Assembly (NCBI GenBank): GCA_009774155.1
Contig: VSNE01000142.1
Coordinates: 1-6,987 of the forward strand
Source of the DNA: Lachnospiraceae bacterium
GTDB lineage: Bacteria > Bacillota > Clostridia > Lachnospirales > Lachnospiraceae
Direction of reading: 5' to 3'
Length of the DNA stretch: 6,987 nt
Shown in pieces: positions 1 through 5,910 of the stretch. Under the pieces are notes generated by a model, which was not told the DNA's origin, made no database searches, and saw only the letters and a program-made list of their open reading frames with translations. Within the stretch, counting starts at the first letter, position 1, and each line of letters begins with the position of its first letter. Position numbers and translations under genes: made by a program.

Positions 1-489
1 GTCTGTAACCGCTTTTACAATCTGTTCATCCTCTGCTTTCAAATAGTATGAGTGAACAAAATATACATATGGATTTTCTTTCATTCCTCTGAATAACCGC
101 CCTTCATTCTGAAGCTTTAGAGAATTCCAGCCCATATGGGGAATCTTAAGTCCCTCCTGATCCGGAATCCGAAGAATCTCTCCCTTCAGGATTCCAAGAC
201 CGTCCACTCCGGGCGCCTCGTCACTCCTCTCAAACAAAAGCTGAAGTCCCAGGCAGATACCCAGAAACGGAGTTCCTCTGTCCACGATTTCGTGAATCAT
301 ATCTGAAAGTCCATATTCATGAAGATGTCTCATCGCATCTCCGAATGCGCCGACTCCGGGAAGAATCACCTTATCCGCATTCAAAAGCTGTTCTCTGCTG
401 CGGGTTATGCAGACTTCCTGTCCAAGCCCCGCCAGCGCCTTTTCCACGCTCCTGATGTTGCCGGCATCATAGTCGATAATTGCAATCAT
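1..489 (-). CDS. hisH: Imidazole glycerol phosphate synthase, glutaminase subunit HisH (3'-truncated by window edge)
   Basis: HisH is the class I glutamine amidotransferase subunit of IGP synthase. It hydrolyses glutamine and passes ammonia to HisF, which makes IGP and AICAR in cytosolic histidine biosynthesis. The frame opens with ATG at 489 and stays open to the window edge, giving 163 codons, so roughly the last 35-40 residues of a usual protein of about 200 are outside. Visible marks are the N-terminal MIAIIDYDAGN, the PGVGAFGDAM segment at residues 44-53, the nucleophile Cys79 in GICLG, HMGWN at 118-122 and VHSYY at 145-149. The catalytic His and Glu lie in the missing C-terminus. A strong GGAGG (500-496) sits 6 nt before the ATG and fixes the start. 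The gene follows the sirtuin-like gene by 53 nt with no clear terminator between, so co-transcription is possible. Other his genes presumably lie beyond position 1. Identification is secure. Confidence 0.97.
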   Translation of the reverse strand, partial: MIAIIDYDAGNIRSVEKALAGLGQEVCITRSREQLLNADKVILPGVGAFGDAMRHLHEYGLSDMIHEIVDRGTPFLGICLGLQLLFERSDEAPGVDGLGILKGEILRIPDQEGLKIPHMGWNSLKLQNEGRLFRGMKENPYVYFVHSYYLKAEDEQIVKAVTD

Positions 490-542
490 CGCACTCCTCC
501 TCTAAACCGCAGGCTATACGGTCTGCAAATCAGCCGCAGTAC

Positions 543-1022
543 CTACCATGCCTCCTTTTCAAAAAAGTCCACAGGATCTCTTTTTATAGAAACTCCCCTT
601 TCCGCAATCTCGGCAGACAGCTGCGGGAATGTCCTGTTCATTCTGACATACCTGGATCTCTGATTAAAATAACAGGTTTTCTCAAAAGGAAAGCGAATCA
701 CCTCCGGATTTTTAAAGCCAACTCCAAGCTCCAGCACACACAGCCTCTGATTCAACGTAAAGCTGAGCCAATGAAGGTATCTTTCCCAGCTTTCCTGAGA
801 CTCCCCCTCGGAAAACGGCGCTGTTACCTGCTCTGAAGCAATTCCTGCCGCTTCAAGTCCGGCTCTGTCCAGAAGTGTCACGATAAAATAGTCCTTCTTT
901 TCCAAAAGCTCTCCCAGCGCCTGATAAAAATTCTCCAGACTCCCGGACAGCTCCTCTCCGATTCCTACAAGCACCAGACTGGCCCCCTGCACCTCTTCCT
1001 TTAATTCGTCGAATGTCATCAT
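543..1022 (-). CDS. Degenerate SIR2/sirtuin-like protein, 159 aa
   Basis: The protein resembles the Clostridia branch of SIR2-family NAD-dependent deacetylases. The best-matching parts are the C-terminal half: YLHWLSFTLN (82-91), LELGVGF (97-103), the IRFPFEK block (109-115) and the final segment FNQRSRY...FPQLSAEIAERGVSI. The N-terminal LVLVGIGEELSG (16-27) sits where sirtuins have the Gly-rich NAD-binding loop. It is short compared with about 240-290 residues for complete members. The TQN/TTNxD motif appears as VTLLD (48-52), and no zinc Cys pairs or catalytic His region remain, so it is probably not a deacetylase. It may bind a nucleotide or be a non-enzymatic relic. Start choice: AGGAAGG (1035-1029) lies 6 nt before the ATG at 1022; ATGs at 1028 and 1019 also exist but are spaced 0 and 9 nt away. 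A longer reading from 1124 would run through a strong promoter and is rejected. Family assignment is from remembered motifs, moderately sure. Confidence 0.72.
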   Translation of the reverse strand: MMTFDELKEEVQGASLVLVGIGEELSGSLENFYQALGELLEKKDYFIVTLLDRAGLEAAGIASEQVTAPFSEGESQESWERYLHWLSFTLNQRLCVLELGVGFKNPEVIRFPFEKTCYFNQRSRYVRMNRTFPQLSAEIAERGVSIKRDPVDFFEKEAW

Positions 1023-1034
1023 TCTCATCCTTCC
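1023..1034 (-). promoter_or_regulatory. Ribosome binding site choosing the sirtuin-like start
   Basis: AGGAAGG occupies 1035-1029 on the minus strand. Three in-frame ATGs follow, at 1028, 1022 and 1019. Spacing of 0, 6 and 9 nt favours 1022, with 1019 possible. The site overlaps one edge of the 1035-1047 palindrome. Confidence 0.6.
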
Positions 1035-1047
1035 TGTCACTATGACA
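1035..1047. promoter_or_regulatory. Perfect 13-nt palindrome at the predicted transcription start (possible operator)
   Basis: On the minus strand the sequence reads TGTCA-TAG-TGACA, two perfect 5-nt arms around 3 nt, directly downstream of the -10 box at 1053-1048. It spans the expected start point near 1041 and abuts the Shine-Dalgarno sequence. The placement suits repressor binding or a small 5' UTR hairpin. No regulator is identifiable from the window and the element is short, so the function is inferred. Confidence 0.4.
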
Positions 1048-1076
1048 AGTATACTCAATTTCCGACATAGTTGCAA
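1048..1076 (-). promoter_or_regulatory. Sigma-70/SigA-type promoter for the sirtuin-like gene
   Basis: Read on the minus strand, TTGCAA (1076-1071) and TATACT (1053-1048) are separated by exactly 17 nt. The -10 matches the TATAAT consensus at 5 of 6 positions and the -35 matches TTGACA at 4 or 5 positions. The predicted start is about position 1041, leaving a 5' UTR of about 20 nt before the AUG at 1022. It lies between the hairpin after the HAD gene and the sirtuin-like gene, so this gene, and perhaps hisH after it, can be expressed apart from the upstream operon. Confidence 0.75.
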
Positions 1077-1129
1077 GCATTCTGTGCCCTTGAATTTCAG
1101 CAGAATGTAGTCTTTGAGGGTCAAACAGG

Positions 1130-1150
1130 CTCCCCGCGGAAGGCGGGGAG
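1130..1150 (-). terminator. GC-rich hairpin after the HAD gene, probable weak intrinsic terminator
   Basis: Eight perfect base pairs (CTCCCCGC at 1130-1137 with GCGGGGAG at 1143-1150) enclose a 5-nt loop. On the minus strand the hairpin starts 4 nt after the TGA of the HAD frame. The downstream tail reads CCTGTTTGA, so the U-tract is poor. It may be a terminator that works inefficiently or a 3'-end stabilising stem. No U-run follows it on the plus strand either. Its position at the end of the operon and before an independent promoter supports the terminator reading. Confidence 0.5.
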
Positions 1151-1154
1151 AAAA

Positions 1155-2033
1155 TCACCGCATCCCGCACAGCTTCAGCATTCCTTCATCCTCCGGAGAA
1201 TTTCCGGCGGCAGCCGTCTCCTCCGGCGAAATGCCAAGCCACCTGCATAAGGTACGGACCCCGTTTTCCTTTGCCGCCTCTGACGCAGCTATCTGCAGAC
1301 AGTGATCTTCAATAAAATACCTTGTACCGTTTTCCCTGAAAGCAGGCAGCGCAGCCGTCAGATCCTCCGCCTCCCGCCTGTCCCACGGCATCTGTGACGG
1401 ACGCAGCAGCGTAACCTTATAAGCCCGTCCGTTTCTTCGATAGACGATCATTCGGTAATGAAACCGTTCTTTTCCTTCTTCCAGACCGGAAAGAACAGAT
1501 TCCTCCAGAAAATAAAAAAATTCTCTTTTCGTTCCATTCTGCACCAGCAGCAGATGCGCCCCGCCTGAAAAAATCCCGCCTGAAAACAGGCGGCCCGCCC
1601 TGCCGCAGCGTTTTACAGCATCCTCATAGGGCAGTGTAGTAGCAAAAAGCAGAATAGATTTTTCCTGTAAAAGCCCCTTCAGCCCCGCAAGCACGTCCTC
1701 CGGAATCTCTGCCTTCGATAATCCGGCCCTTTCCCCGCGAAAATCAGTCTCAGGAATCAGCGTGCCTTCAATATCCAGAAAAACTGCCTTGGGGCGCCTG
1801 GGTATCCGAAACAGAGGATAAGGGCCAAACAGAATCTGGTTCATAAAATCCTTCCTGCCCCCATAGGCAAGATAGCAGGAGCACAGCTTTCTGCGGCATT
1901 CGGAAAAAGAAACGGGATGCAAACGGGAGGTATGCTCCCATTCATCCCATTTATATTCCATTGCCGGACTGATATTGCAGATATGGAGCCTTCCGTCTCC
2001 TTCTGCGAAAAGCCGCCCATGACATTTTGTCAC
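1155..2033 (-). CDS. C-terminal remnant of STM4011-type radical SAM protein fused to a HAD-superfamily hydrolase
   Basis: The open frame begins at a GTG (2033) with no convincing ribosome binding site and ends with TGA at 1155. Residues 1-63 are not HAD. They carry C4, C19 and a C46-x4-C51-x-C53 group (CRRKLCSC) that matches my memory of the Cys-rich C-terminus of STM4011 proteins. Residues 64-292 are a HAD domain: motif I FLDIEGT, motif II FATT, a cap region, and motif IV GNSPEDEGML close to the end. The usual second Asp of motif I (DxD) is Glu, which is unusual for a phosphatase. The frame is continuous with the truncated radical SAM gene upstream, interrupted only by two TAA codons at 2081-2079 and 2069-2067. 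A credible internal start exists at ATG 1844, with AGGAAGG 5 nt ahead, giving a free-standing 229-aa HAD protein (1155-1844). Substrate unknown. HAD assignment strong, start uncertain. Confidence 0.75.
   Translation of the reverse strand: MTKCHGRLFAEGDGRLHICNISPAMEYKWDEWEHTSRLHPVSFSECRRKLCSCYLAYGGRKDFMNQILFGPYPLFRIPRRPKAVFLDIEGTLIPETDFRGERAGLSKAEIPEDVLAGLKGLLQEKSILLFATTLPYEDAVKRCGRAGRLFSGGIFSGGAHLLLVQNGTKREFFYFLEESVLSGLEEGKERFHYRMIVYRRNGRAYKVTLLRPSQMPWDRREAEDLTAALPAFRENGTRYFIEDHCLQIAASEAAKENGVRTLCRWLGISPEETAAAGNSPEDEGMLKLCGMR
1842..1857 (-). promoter_or_regulatory. Internal ribosome binding site and ATG for a free-standing HAD protein
   Basis: On the minus strand AGGAAGG is followed 5 nt later by ATG at 1844, in the same frame as the HAD domain and 23 codons before its nucleophile Asp. 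This would allow the HAD domain to be made even though the upstream fusion is stopped. The same bases encode the Gly-Arg-Lys-Asp linker, so the match could be coincidental. Confidence 0.4.
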
Positions 2034-2066
2034 ATCCGCCGGCGTCGGCAGAATATCTCTCTGAAT

Positions 2067-2081
2067 TTAAGTATCTATTTA
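2067..2081 (-). other. Two in-frame TAA codons interrupting the radical SAM-HAD reading frame
   Basis: The codons at 2081-2079 and 2069-2067 are both TAA, separated by Ile-Asp-Thr. They are codons 196 and 200 of a continuous frame running from ATG 2666 to TGA 1155. The frame is not shifted: plausible protein sequence for the family continues directly after the second stop. This pattern fits two nonsense substitutions, such as Lys/Gln/Glu to stop and Tyr to stop, better than an indel. TAA is not the codon used for selenocysteine (TGA) or pyrrolysine (TAG). Confidence 0.85.
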
Positions 2082-2666
2082 CAGAATAGCATTCCTCTCC
2101 TCCGGCGTATAGGCCCGTCTCATTCCGTCCATCCGGTTCACCCAAAGATAGATTTCTTCCGGAAGCTCTTTCCGGAGCAGACGAATCAGAGGCAGATTTT
2201 CCGGAACGCCTACCGCTCCTGCACAGATAGATATCCCCTCCGAGCGGATTTGTCTGCATTTTTCCGCAAAGTCTGCGGCGGATGTCATCTCCGGATGGAA
2301 GGTAGCCCATAGCCGGAGCTTTTCTTGTATTCCGTCCTCCCGAATGTAGTCCTTCAGCGCCTTTTTAACCGAAAAGCTTAGATTTGTCTGAGCCCCCGCC
2401 GCGTCTGTCTGCGGCAGCGCGCTAAGTCTGGCAAGCCCTTCCCAGTACCATGAATGAATCAGTGCTTCTCCGTAAGGAGCTACCATCAAAGCATGCATAT
2501 GCAGCTCCTCTGCCCGTTCTTCAAAGGTCCTGACAAAATGAAGCCACTGTTCTTTGTCCTTTGCAAGCTCCCTCTCAGACGCACGGTGTTTGGAAAAAGG
2601 GCAGTAGGAGCACTGATAATTACAGCTCTTTAAGCTGCCCCGGTACACTATCATATGTCTGTCCAT
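2079..2666 (-). CDS. STM4011 family radical SAM protein, truncated by an in-frame stop
   Basis: This is a radical SAM enzyme, expected to bind a [4Fe-4S] cluster and cleave S-adenosylmethionine to a 5'-deoxyadenosyl radical. The cluster motif is C15-x3-C19-x2-C22 (CNYQCSYC), preceded by YRGSLKSC. Further blocks are YGEALIHSWYW, ATFHPEMT and LWVNRMDG. The product stops at 195 residues, against about 270-290 in the family as I remember it. The missing Cys-rich C-terminus is encoded in the same frame downstream of two TAA codons. The start at 2666 is set by GGGAGGAG (2678-2671), 4-6 nt ahead; ATG at 2654 (residue 5) is an alternative. The gene overlaps the end of the STM4012 gene by 47 nt, implying coupling. 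Its reaction and substrate are unknown. Loss of the C-terminal Cys set probably makes the 195-aa product inactive unless readthrough or reassembly occurs. Confidence 0.85.
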   Translation of the reverse strand: MDRHMIVYRGSLKSCNYQCSYCPFSKHRASERELAKDKEQWLHFVRTFEERAEELHMHALMVAPYGEALIHSWYWEGLARLSALPQTDAAGAQTNLSFSVKKALKDYIREDGIQEKLRLWATFHPEMTSAADFAEKCRQIRSEGISICAGAVGVPENLPLIRLLRKELPEEIYLWVNRMDGMRRAYTPEERNAIL

Positions 2667-3966
2667 GGAGCTCCTCCCATCCCTCCATATTTTTTCTCAC
2701 CTGCCGGGAAATAAGCTGCGGTCCCAGATAGTCCGAAAGTCCCATTCCTGTTTCTGTCAGATCCAGATACTGCTTTGTTCCCCGGATTATCTTTTCCGCA
2801 TATCCTTTTTCCAGCCAGAGCTTCAGCAGGGGAAAATCTGCCTGAGCCTCACTGCCGAAATACTCTTTATACTGTTCAAGGTCAAGTCCCGGATGGATCA
2901 GCAGATGCCGGATCACATACCTGCGCCTCTGCTCCTCCTCCGAAAGCAAAATTCCATGAGTAACCTCTGAAAAATCCAGTGTGCTTTCAAATTCCTTCAG
3001 CCGGGCCAGGCATTCTTCTTTTGCAACCGCATAGGGACTGCAGAAGTGAAGCTTTCCAAGATAGCTTCTCCCGCCGCATCCAAGCGCCAGAGAGGTTCCG
3101 AATCCGCATTCCAAATAGCTTCTGCTTCCTTCCTGCCGTACAAATCTACGCATAGAATCCTGACGGAAGCCCTCTTTCTTCAGAAAGCGGCTGGCCTCCT
3201 TATACAGACTGAAGGCAAGCTCCGGGTTCAGAACCATTCCTTCCCGCAGATTCCGTTCCAGCCCTGCTCCGTGCTTTATATACAAAGGATAGAGAAATAT
3301 TTCGTCCGGCTCAAAAAATAACGCCTTTTTCAAAGACTGCAGCAGACTTTTTACTGTCTGCCCGGGAATTCCATAGATAAAGTCCACATTCACGCATGGA
3401 AACTGAAAAGCCTTCAAAAGCGCCAGAGCTTTCTCCGCTCTTGCAGCGCTGTGGCTTCTCTGCAAAGTTCGCAGCTCCCTGTCGAAAAAGCTCTGGATTC
3501 CTATGCTGACTCTTGTAACACCGGCTCTTTTCAAAACCTCAAGCTTTTCTTCCGCCGTCTGATTAGGAGCCGTTTCGATCGTAAGCCCGCAGTCTGAAGA
3601 AAAATTAAAATGCCGCTTCATTATGGAGAACATGCGCTCCAGCTGCTCTTCAGATAAAAGAAGCGGCGTACCTCCCCCAATCGTTATGTCAGAGAACACT
3701 GTTTCATAGGGAGCCAGAAGCTCCTCATACTGTCTGCTCTGAGCTTCCACCGCATCCAGATACCGGTCGACGGCTCCGCTTTTCTGCCCGGCAACTGAAA
3801 ATAAATTGCAATACCCGCATTTTGTCAGGCAGAACGGAATATGAAGATACAGACCATGTCCGCTGCCTGCCAGCATAGGAGCATAATCCTTTAAAATAAT
3901 CCCCTTCAGAGGTCCATATGCTGTCTTATGGGGATAGCTGTACATATATTGAATATAAGGATTCAT
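2620..3966 (-). CDS. STM4012 family radical SAM protein (HemW/HemN-like)
   Basis: At 448 residues this is a full-length radical SAM enzyme of the HemN/HemW-like group. The [4Fe-4S] motif is C46-x3-C50-x2-C53 (FCLTKCGYC). The SAM-contacting GGGTP follows at 97-101, then GIQSF (156-160) and a C-terminal domain with LTETGMGLSDYLG, as in HemW-like proteins. The N-terminal YPHKTAY is a hallmark I associate with the STM4012 family. True HemN has an additional Cys two residues after the third cluster Cys; here that position is Leu55, so coproporphyrinogen oxidation is not supported. Automated pipelines may nevertheless call it coproporphyrinogen III oxidase. It starts 17 nt after the STM4013 gene, with an AAGGAAG sequence ahead of the ATG, and its end overlaps the STM4011 gene by 47 nt. 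The reaction is unknown; the partner enzymes suggest a shared biosynthetic or modification pathway. Confidence 0.92.
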   Translation of the reverse strand: MNPYIQYMYSYPHKTAYGPLKGIILKDYAPMLAGSGHGLYLHIPFCLTKCGYCNLFSVAGQKSGAVDRYLDAVEAQSRQYEELLAPYETVFSDITIGGGTPLLLSEEQLERMFSIMKRHFNFSSDCGLTIETAPNQTAEEKLEVLKRAGVTRVSIGIQSFFDRELRTLQRSHSAARAEKALALLKAFQFPCVNVDFIYGIPGQTVKSLLQSLKKALFFEPDEIFLYPLYIKHGAGLERNLREGMVLNPELAFSLYKEASRFLKKEGFRQDSMRRFVRQEGSRSYLECGFGTSLALGCGGRSYLGKLHFCSPYAVAKEECLARLKEFESTLDFSEVTHGILLSEEEQRRRYVIRHLLIHPGLDLEQYKEYFGSEAQADFPLLKLWLEKGYAEKIIRGTKQYLDLTETGMGLSDYLGPQLISRQVRKNMEGWEELHGQTYDSVPGQLKEL

Positions 3967-3983
3967 TGTACTTCTTCCTTAAA

Positions 3984-4865
3984 CTATATGAAAAAGTGCT
4001 TGTAGGGAACCGTATTGACCACCGGATGATTGATGCCGTGGAACTGGCACCCATCCTCCCCATAACAGGTTCCGTGATCCGAACAGCAGATTACGAACGC
4101 GCCTCCTCTTTGCTCCTTCCACCCCTCAAACAGACGTCCAAGCTCCTTATCCACATACCGAAGCGCCGCTCTATGGCTTTCCAGACTGTCATTCAACGCC
4201 CCCTCCAGATAAAAATAGTTAGGATAATGAATCGCGTCTACATTCAGATAGAGGAAAATATGCTTTTGCGTATCCGCTTTGGCTATCTTTTTTAATAGAA
4301 AATCCGTTTGATTCCTGGTGCTCTCCTTCACCGGACAGCCAAAAGAAGGGTTCCAATAGCTTTTCTGAAAGTAGCCTGGAAACACCTTTCCCAAATCCGA
4401 CCGTTTATCAAAAAACGCAACGCCGCCCACACACCAGGTTTCATATCCATCCTGGCTAAGCCCCTCCATAATTGTACTGCCGGAAAATGCGTAAGCTCCT
4501 TCAGGCCCCTTTTGTCCAAGGCCGACTCCCTTGGGAAAAAATAAAAGCTCCCGGTCCGCCACATTTTTCGCATCATAGGGAGCAGGCAGAAAGCCTGCAA
4601 ACATGGAATGATGGGACGGCCATGTAAAATTCCCCGGCGCCTGACGCTTTTCCCATGAACCATACCGGTTCAGCACAGGAGTGGAGCCTGACTTTTCCTC
4701 CTGAACTGCCGCGTCATAACGCAGCGTATCCAGACAAATAAACAAAATATCGGAAACTCCTACCACCTGATTCATATCAACAGAAGGCCTGCGGCGCTCC
4801 TGAGCAGACGCCAGCAGACGGAACGGCACCTCTTTTGCCGATGATTTTTCTGTATGTTCACTCAT
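3984..4865 (-). CDS. STM4013/SEN3800 family hydrolase, alkaline phosphatase/sulfatase superfamily
   Basis: A 293-residue cytosolic-looking protein (no signal peptide) of the two-metal alkaline phosphatase superfamily. Visible ligand candidates are D46 in ICLDTLRYD, H213 in VDAIHYP, the D263-H264 pair in CSDHG, and H276/H280 in QFHGINH. The nucleophile position is T81 in the FTWPSHHS segment. Sulfatases have Cys or Ser there within C/S-x-P-S-R for formylglycine formation; here it is Thr and the Arg is replaced by His. A phosphate-ester or phosphonate-type hydrolase is therefore more likely than a sulfatase, by analogy with Thr-using superfamily members. The start at 4865 has GGAGAAG 7 nt upstream and overlaps the STM4014 stop by 8 nt (ATGAGTGA), indicating coupled translation. 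Family assignment rests on remembered motifs and on cluster order; the substrate is unknown. Confidence 0.9.
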   Translation of the reverse strand: MSEHTEKSSAKEVPFRLLASAQERRRPSVDMNQVVGVSDILFICLDTLRYDAAVQEEKSGSTPVLNRYGSWEKRQAPGNFTWPSHHSMFAGFLPAPYDAKNVADRELLFFPKGVGLGQKGPEGAYAFSGSTIMEGLSQDGYETWCVGGVAFFDKRSDLGKVFPGYFQKSYWNPSFGCPVKESTRNQTDFLLKKIAKADTQKHIFLYLNVDAIHYPNYFYLEGALNDSLESHRAALRYVDKELGRLFEGWKEQRGGAFVICCSDHGTCYGEDGCQFHGINHPVVNTVPYKHFFI

Positions 4866-5910
4866 ACTCTATCTTCTCCAATTCTGCCCTGCCGGCCATC
4901 AGCGGTTCTGACAGCCACCTGCCCATCATTTCCGTCTGATGGCAATAGATAATATTTTTATTATAAATATCCCGATAAATCAAATCTCCCTGGGCATTCA
5001 TTTCTATAATTCTGGGCCGCCGGCTGTCCTTTTCCAGAAGAATATCGATCCCTGCGCTTTGAAGCCCCGGGTAACATGCCATGGCCTTTCGGCACAGAGC
5101 CTTTACTTTCTCCCGTACCGATACGGAAAGCTTAAGCTCTTCCGGGGCTAACGGATGATTATTCAGATGAAGATTAGTAACAGGACCGTCGGAAAGCCTT
5201 GCCAGTAAATAATCCAATTTCCCGTCCTGCATCACTGCACGCAGATCGTAGGACATATTCTGATATGTTTCCTTTGCATACCAGCGCTCCACAATACAGT
5301 CAAGCTTCAAAAGCTTCTCCAGCAGATATCGGATTTCCCTTTGTTCGGAAAACCGTCTGAGACGCCTGGTATTGATCAGCCTTCCGTCTTTATCCGCCGC
5401 GCATGTATAGAGCGCCATTTTTCCTGTTTTCGGCTGCCGCCGGAAGGCCGCCACGCCGGCGGCCCCGGAGCCATTCACCGGCTTAATAAATACCTGATTC
5501 ATTCTGCAGACATCCATTATTTCCGTTAACTGCTCCATGTCTCCGGCGCTGCCTAAAGATTCGGTCACAGGTATTCCTGCCCGGCGCAGCGTGTCCTTGC
5601 ATCCCCTCTTATCCAGCAGCGCTTCAATTGCCGACGGATGATTGAGAAAAACTACGCTCCTTTTTTTCTCTAAATATGACAATCTGGTCAGCTTTTCTTT
5701 ATATTCCTCCACCAGACTTCCCAGCTCCTCCAGGGAACTGCTGTCCCACAGCGGCGGATCAATTTTCAGGAAAACCTCCGTGTCCGGCATCTGCTCCTCC
5801 CAGCTCTTCCAATCCAGAAAAGCAACACGCACTCCTGTCTTTTCAGCCGCCCGTTCCATAAAAACAGTCCGTTTGGTTCCCGGATTTCCCAATAGAACTG
5901 CCTGTCTCAT
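4858..5910 (-). CDS. STM4014 family protein, ATP-grasp-like
   Basis: A 350-residue protein that begins with LLGNPGTKR, a feature of STM4014 proteins. It has ATP-grasp traits: a preATP-grasp N-terminal part, FIKPVNGSGAAGV (141-153) with K143 and a Gly-rich loop for ATP phosphates, VERW near 207-210, SYDLR (220-224), and the metal/ATP-binding pattern GIDILLE (288-293) followed by IIEMNAQGD (301-309) with E303 and N305. Such enzymes join a carboxylate to an amine, thiol or hydroxyl through an acyl phosphate, so ligation of an acid to an acceptor is the likely chemistry. The acceptor is unknown. The ATG at 5910 shares an ATGA 4-nt overlap with the STM4015 stop and has no good Shine-Dalgarno of its own, so translation should depend on STM4015. 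The ATP-grasp reading is inference from motif order; cluster membership is more secure. Confidence 0.88.
   Translation of the reverse strand: MRQAVLLGNPGTKRTVFMERAAEKTGVRVAFLDWKSWEEQMPDTEVFLKIDPPLWDSSSLEELGSLVEEYKEKLTRLSYLEKKRSVVFLNHPSAIEALLDKRGCKDTLRRAGIPVTESLGSAGDMEQLTEIMDVCRMNQVFIKPVNGSGAAGVAAFRRQPKTGKMALYTCAADKDGRLINTRRLRRFSEQREIRYLLEKLLKLDCIVERWYAKETYQNMSYDLRAVMQDGKLDYLLARLSDGPVTNLHLNNHPLAPEELKLSVSVREKVKALCRKAMACYPGLQSAGIDILLEKDSRRPRIIEMNAQGDLIYRDIYNKNIIYCHQTEMMGRWLSEPLMAGRAELEKIEYE

Noticed and set aside
490..542. Terminator or promoter between the sirtuin-like gene and hisH
   Set aside because: Only short 4-nt complementary stretches are present, with no T-run and no convincing -10/-35 pair.
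319..836. Plus-strand open frames opposite hisH and the sirtuin-like gene
   Set aside because: They are antisense shadows of well-supported minus-strand genes, without ribosome binding sites or recognisable protein features.
1023..1124. Longer N-terminus (34 extra residues) for the sirtuin-like protein
   Set aside because: The stretch contains a strong -35/-10 promoter and the palindrome, has no ribosome binding site at 1124, and the added residues look unlike a SIR2 N-terminus.
2067..2081. Programmed recoding (selenocysteine, pyrrolysine or frameshift) at the twin stops
   Set aside because: Both codons are TAA, the frame is unchanged across the site, and two stops in five codons make readthrough very inefficient.
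2620..3966. Coproporphyrinogen III oxidase (HemN) for the HemW-like radical SAM gene
   Set aside because: The extra Cys after the CxxxCxxC motif of HemN is absent, and the YPHKTAY N-terminus plus the neighbourhood fit the STM4012 family.
3918..4544. Plus-strand open frames opposite the STM4013 and STM4012 genes
   Set aside because: Antisense to strongly supported coding frames, with low-complexity composition and no family resemblance.
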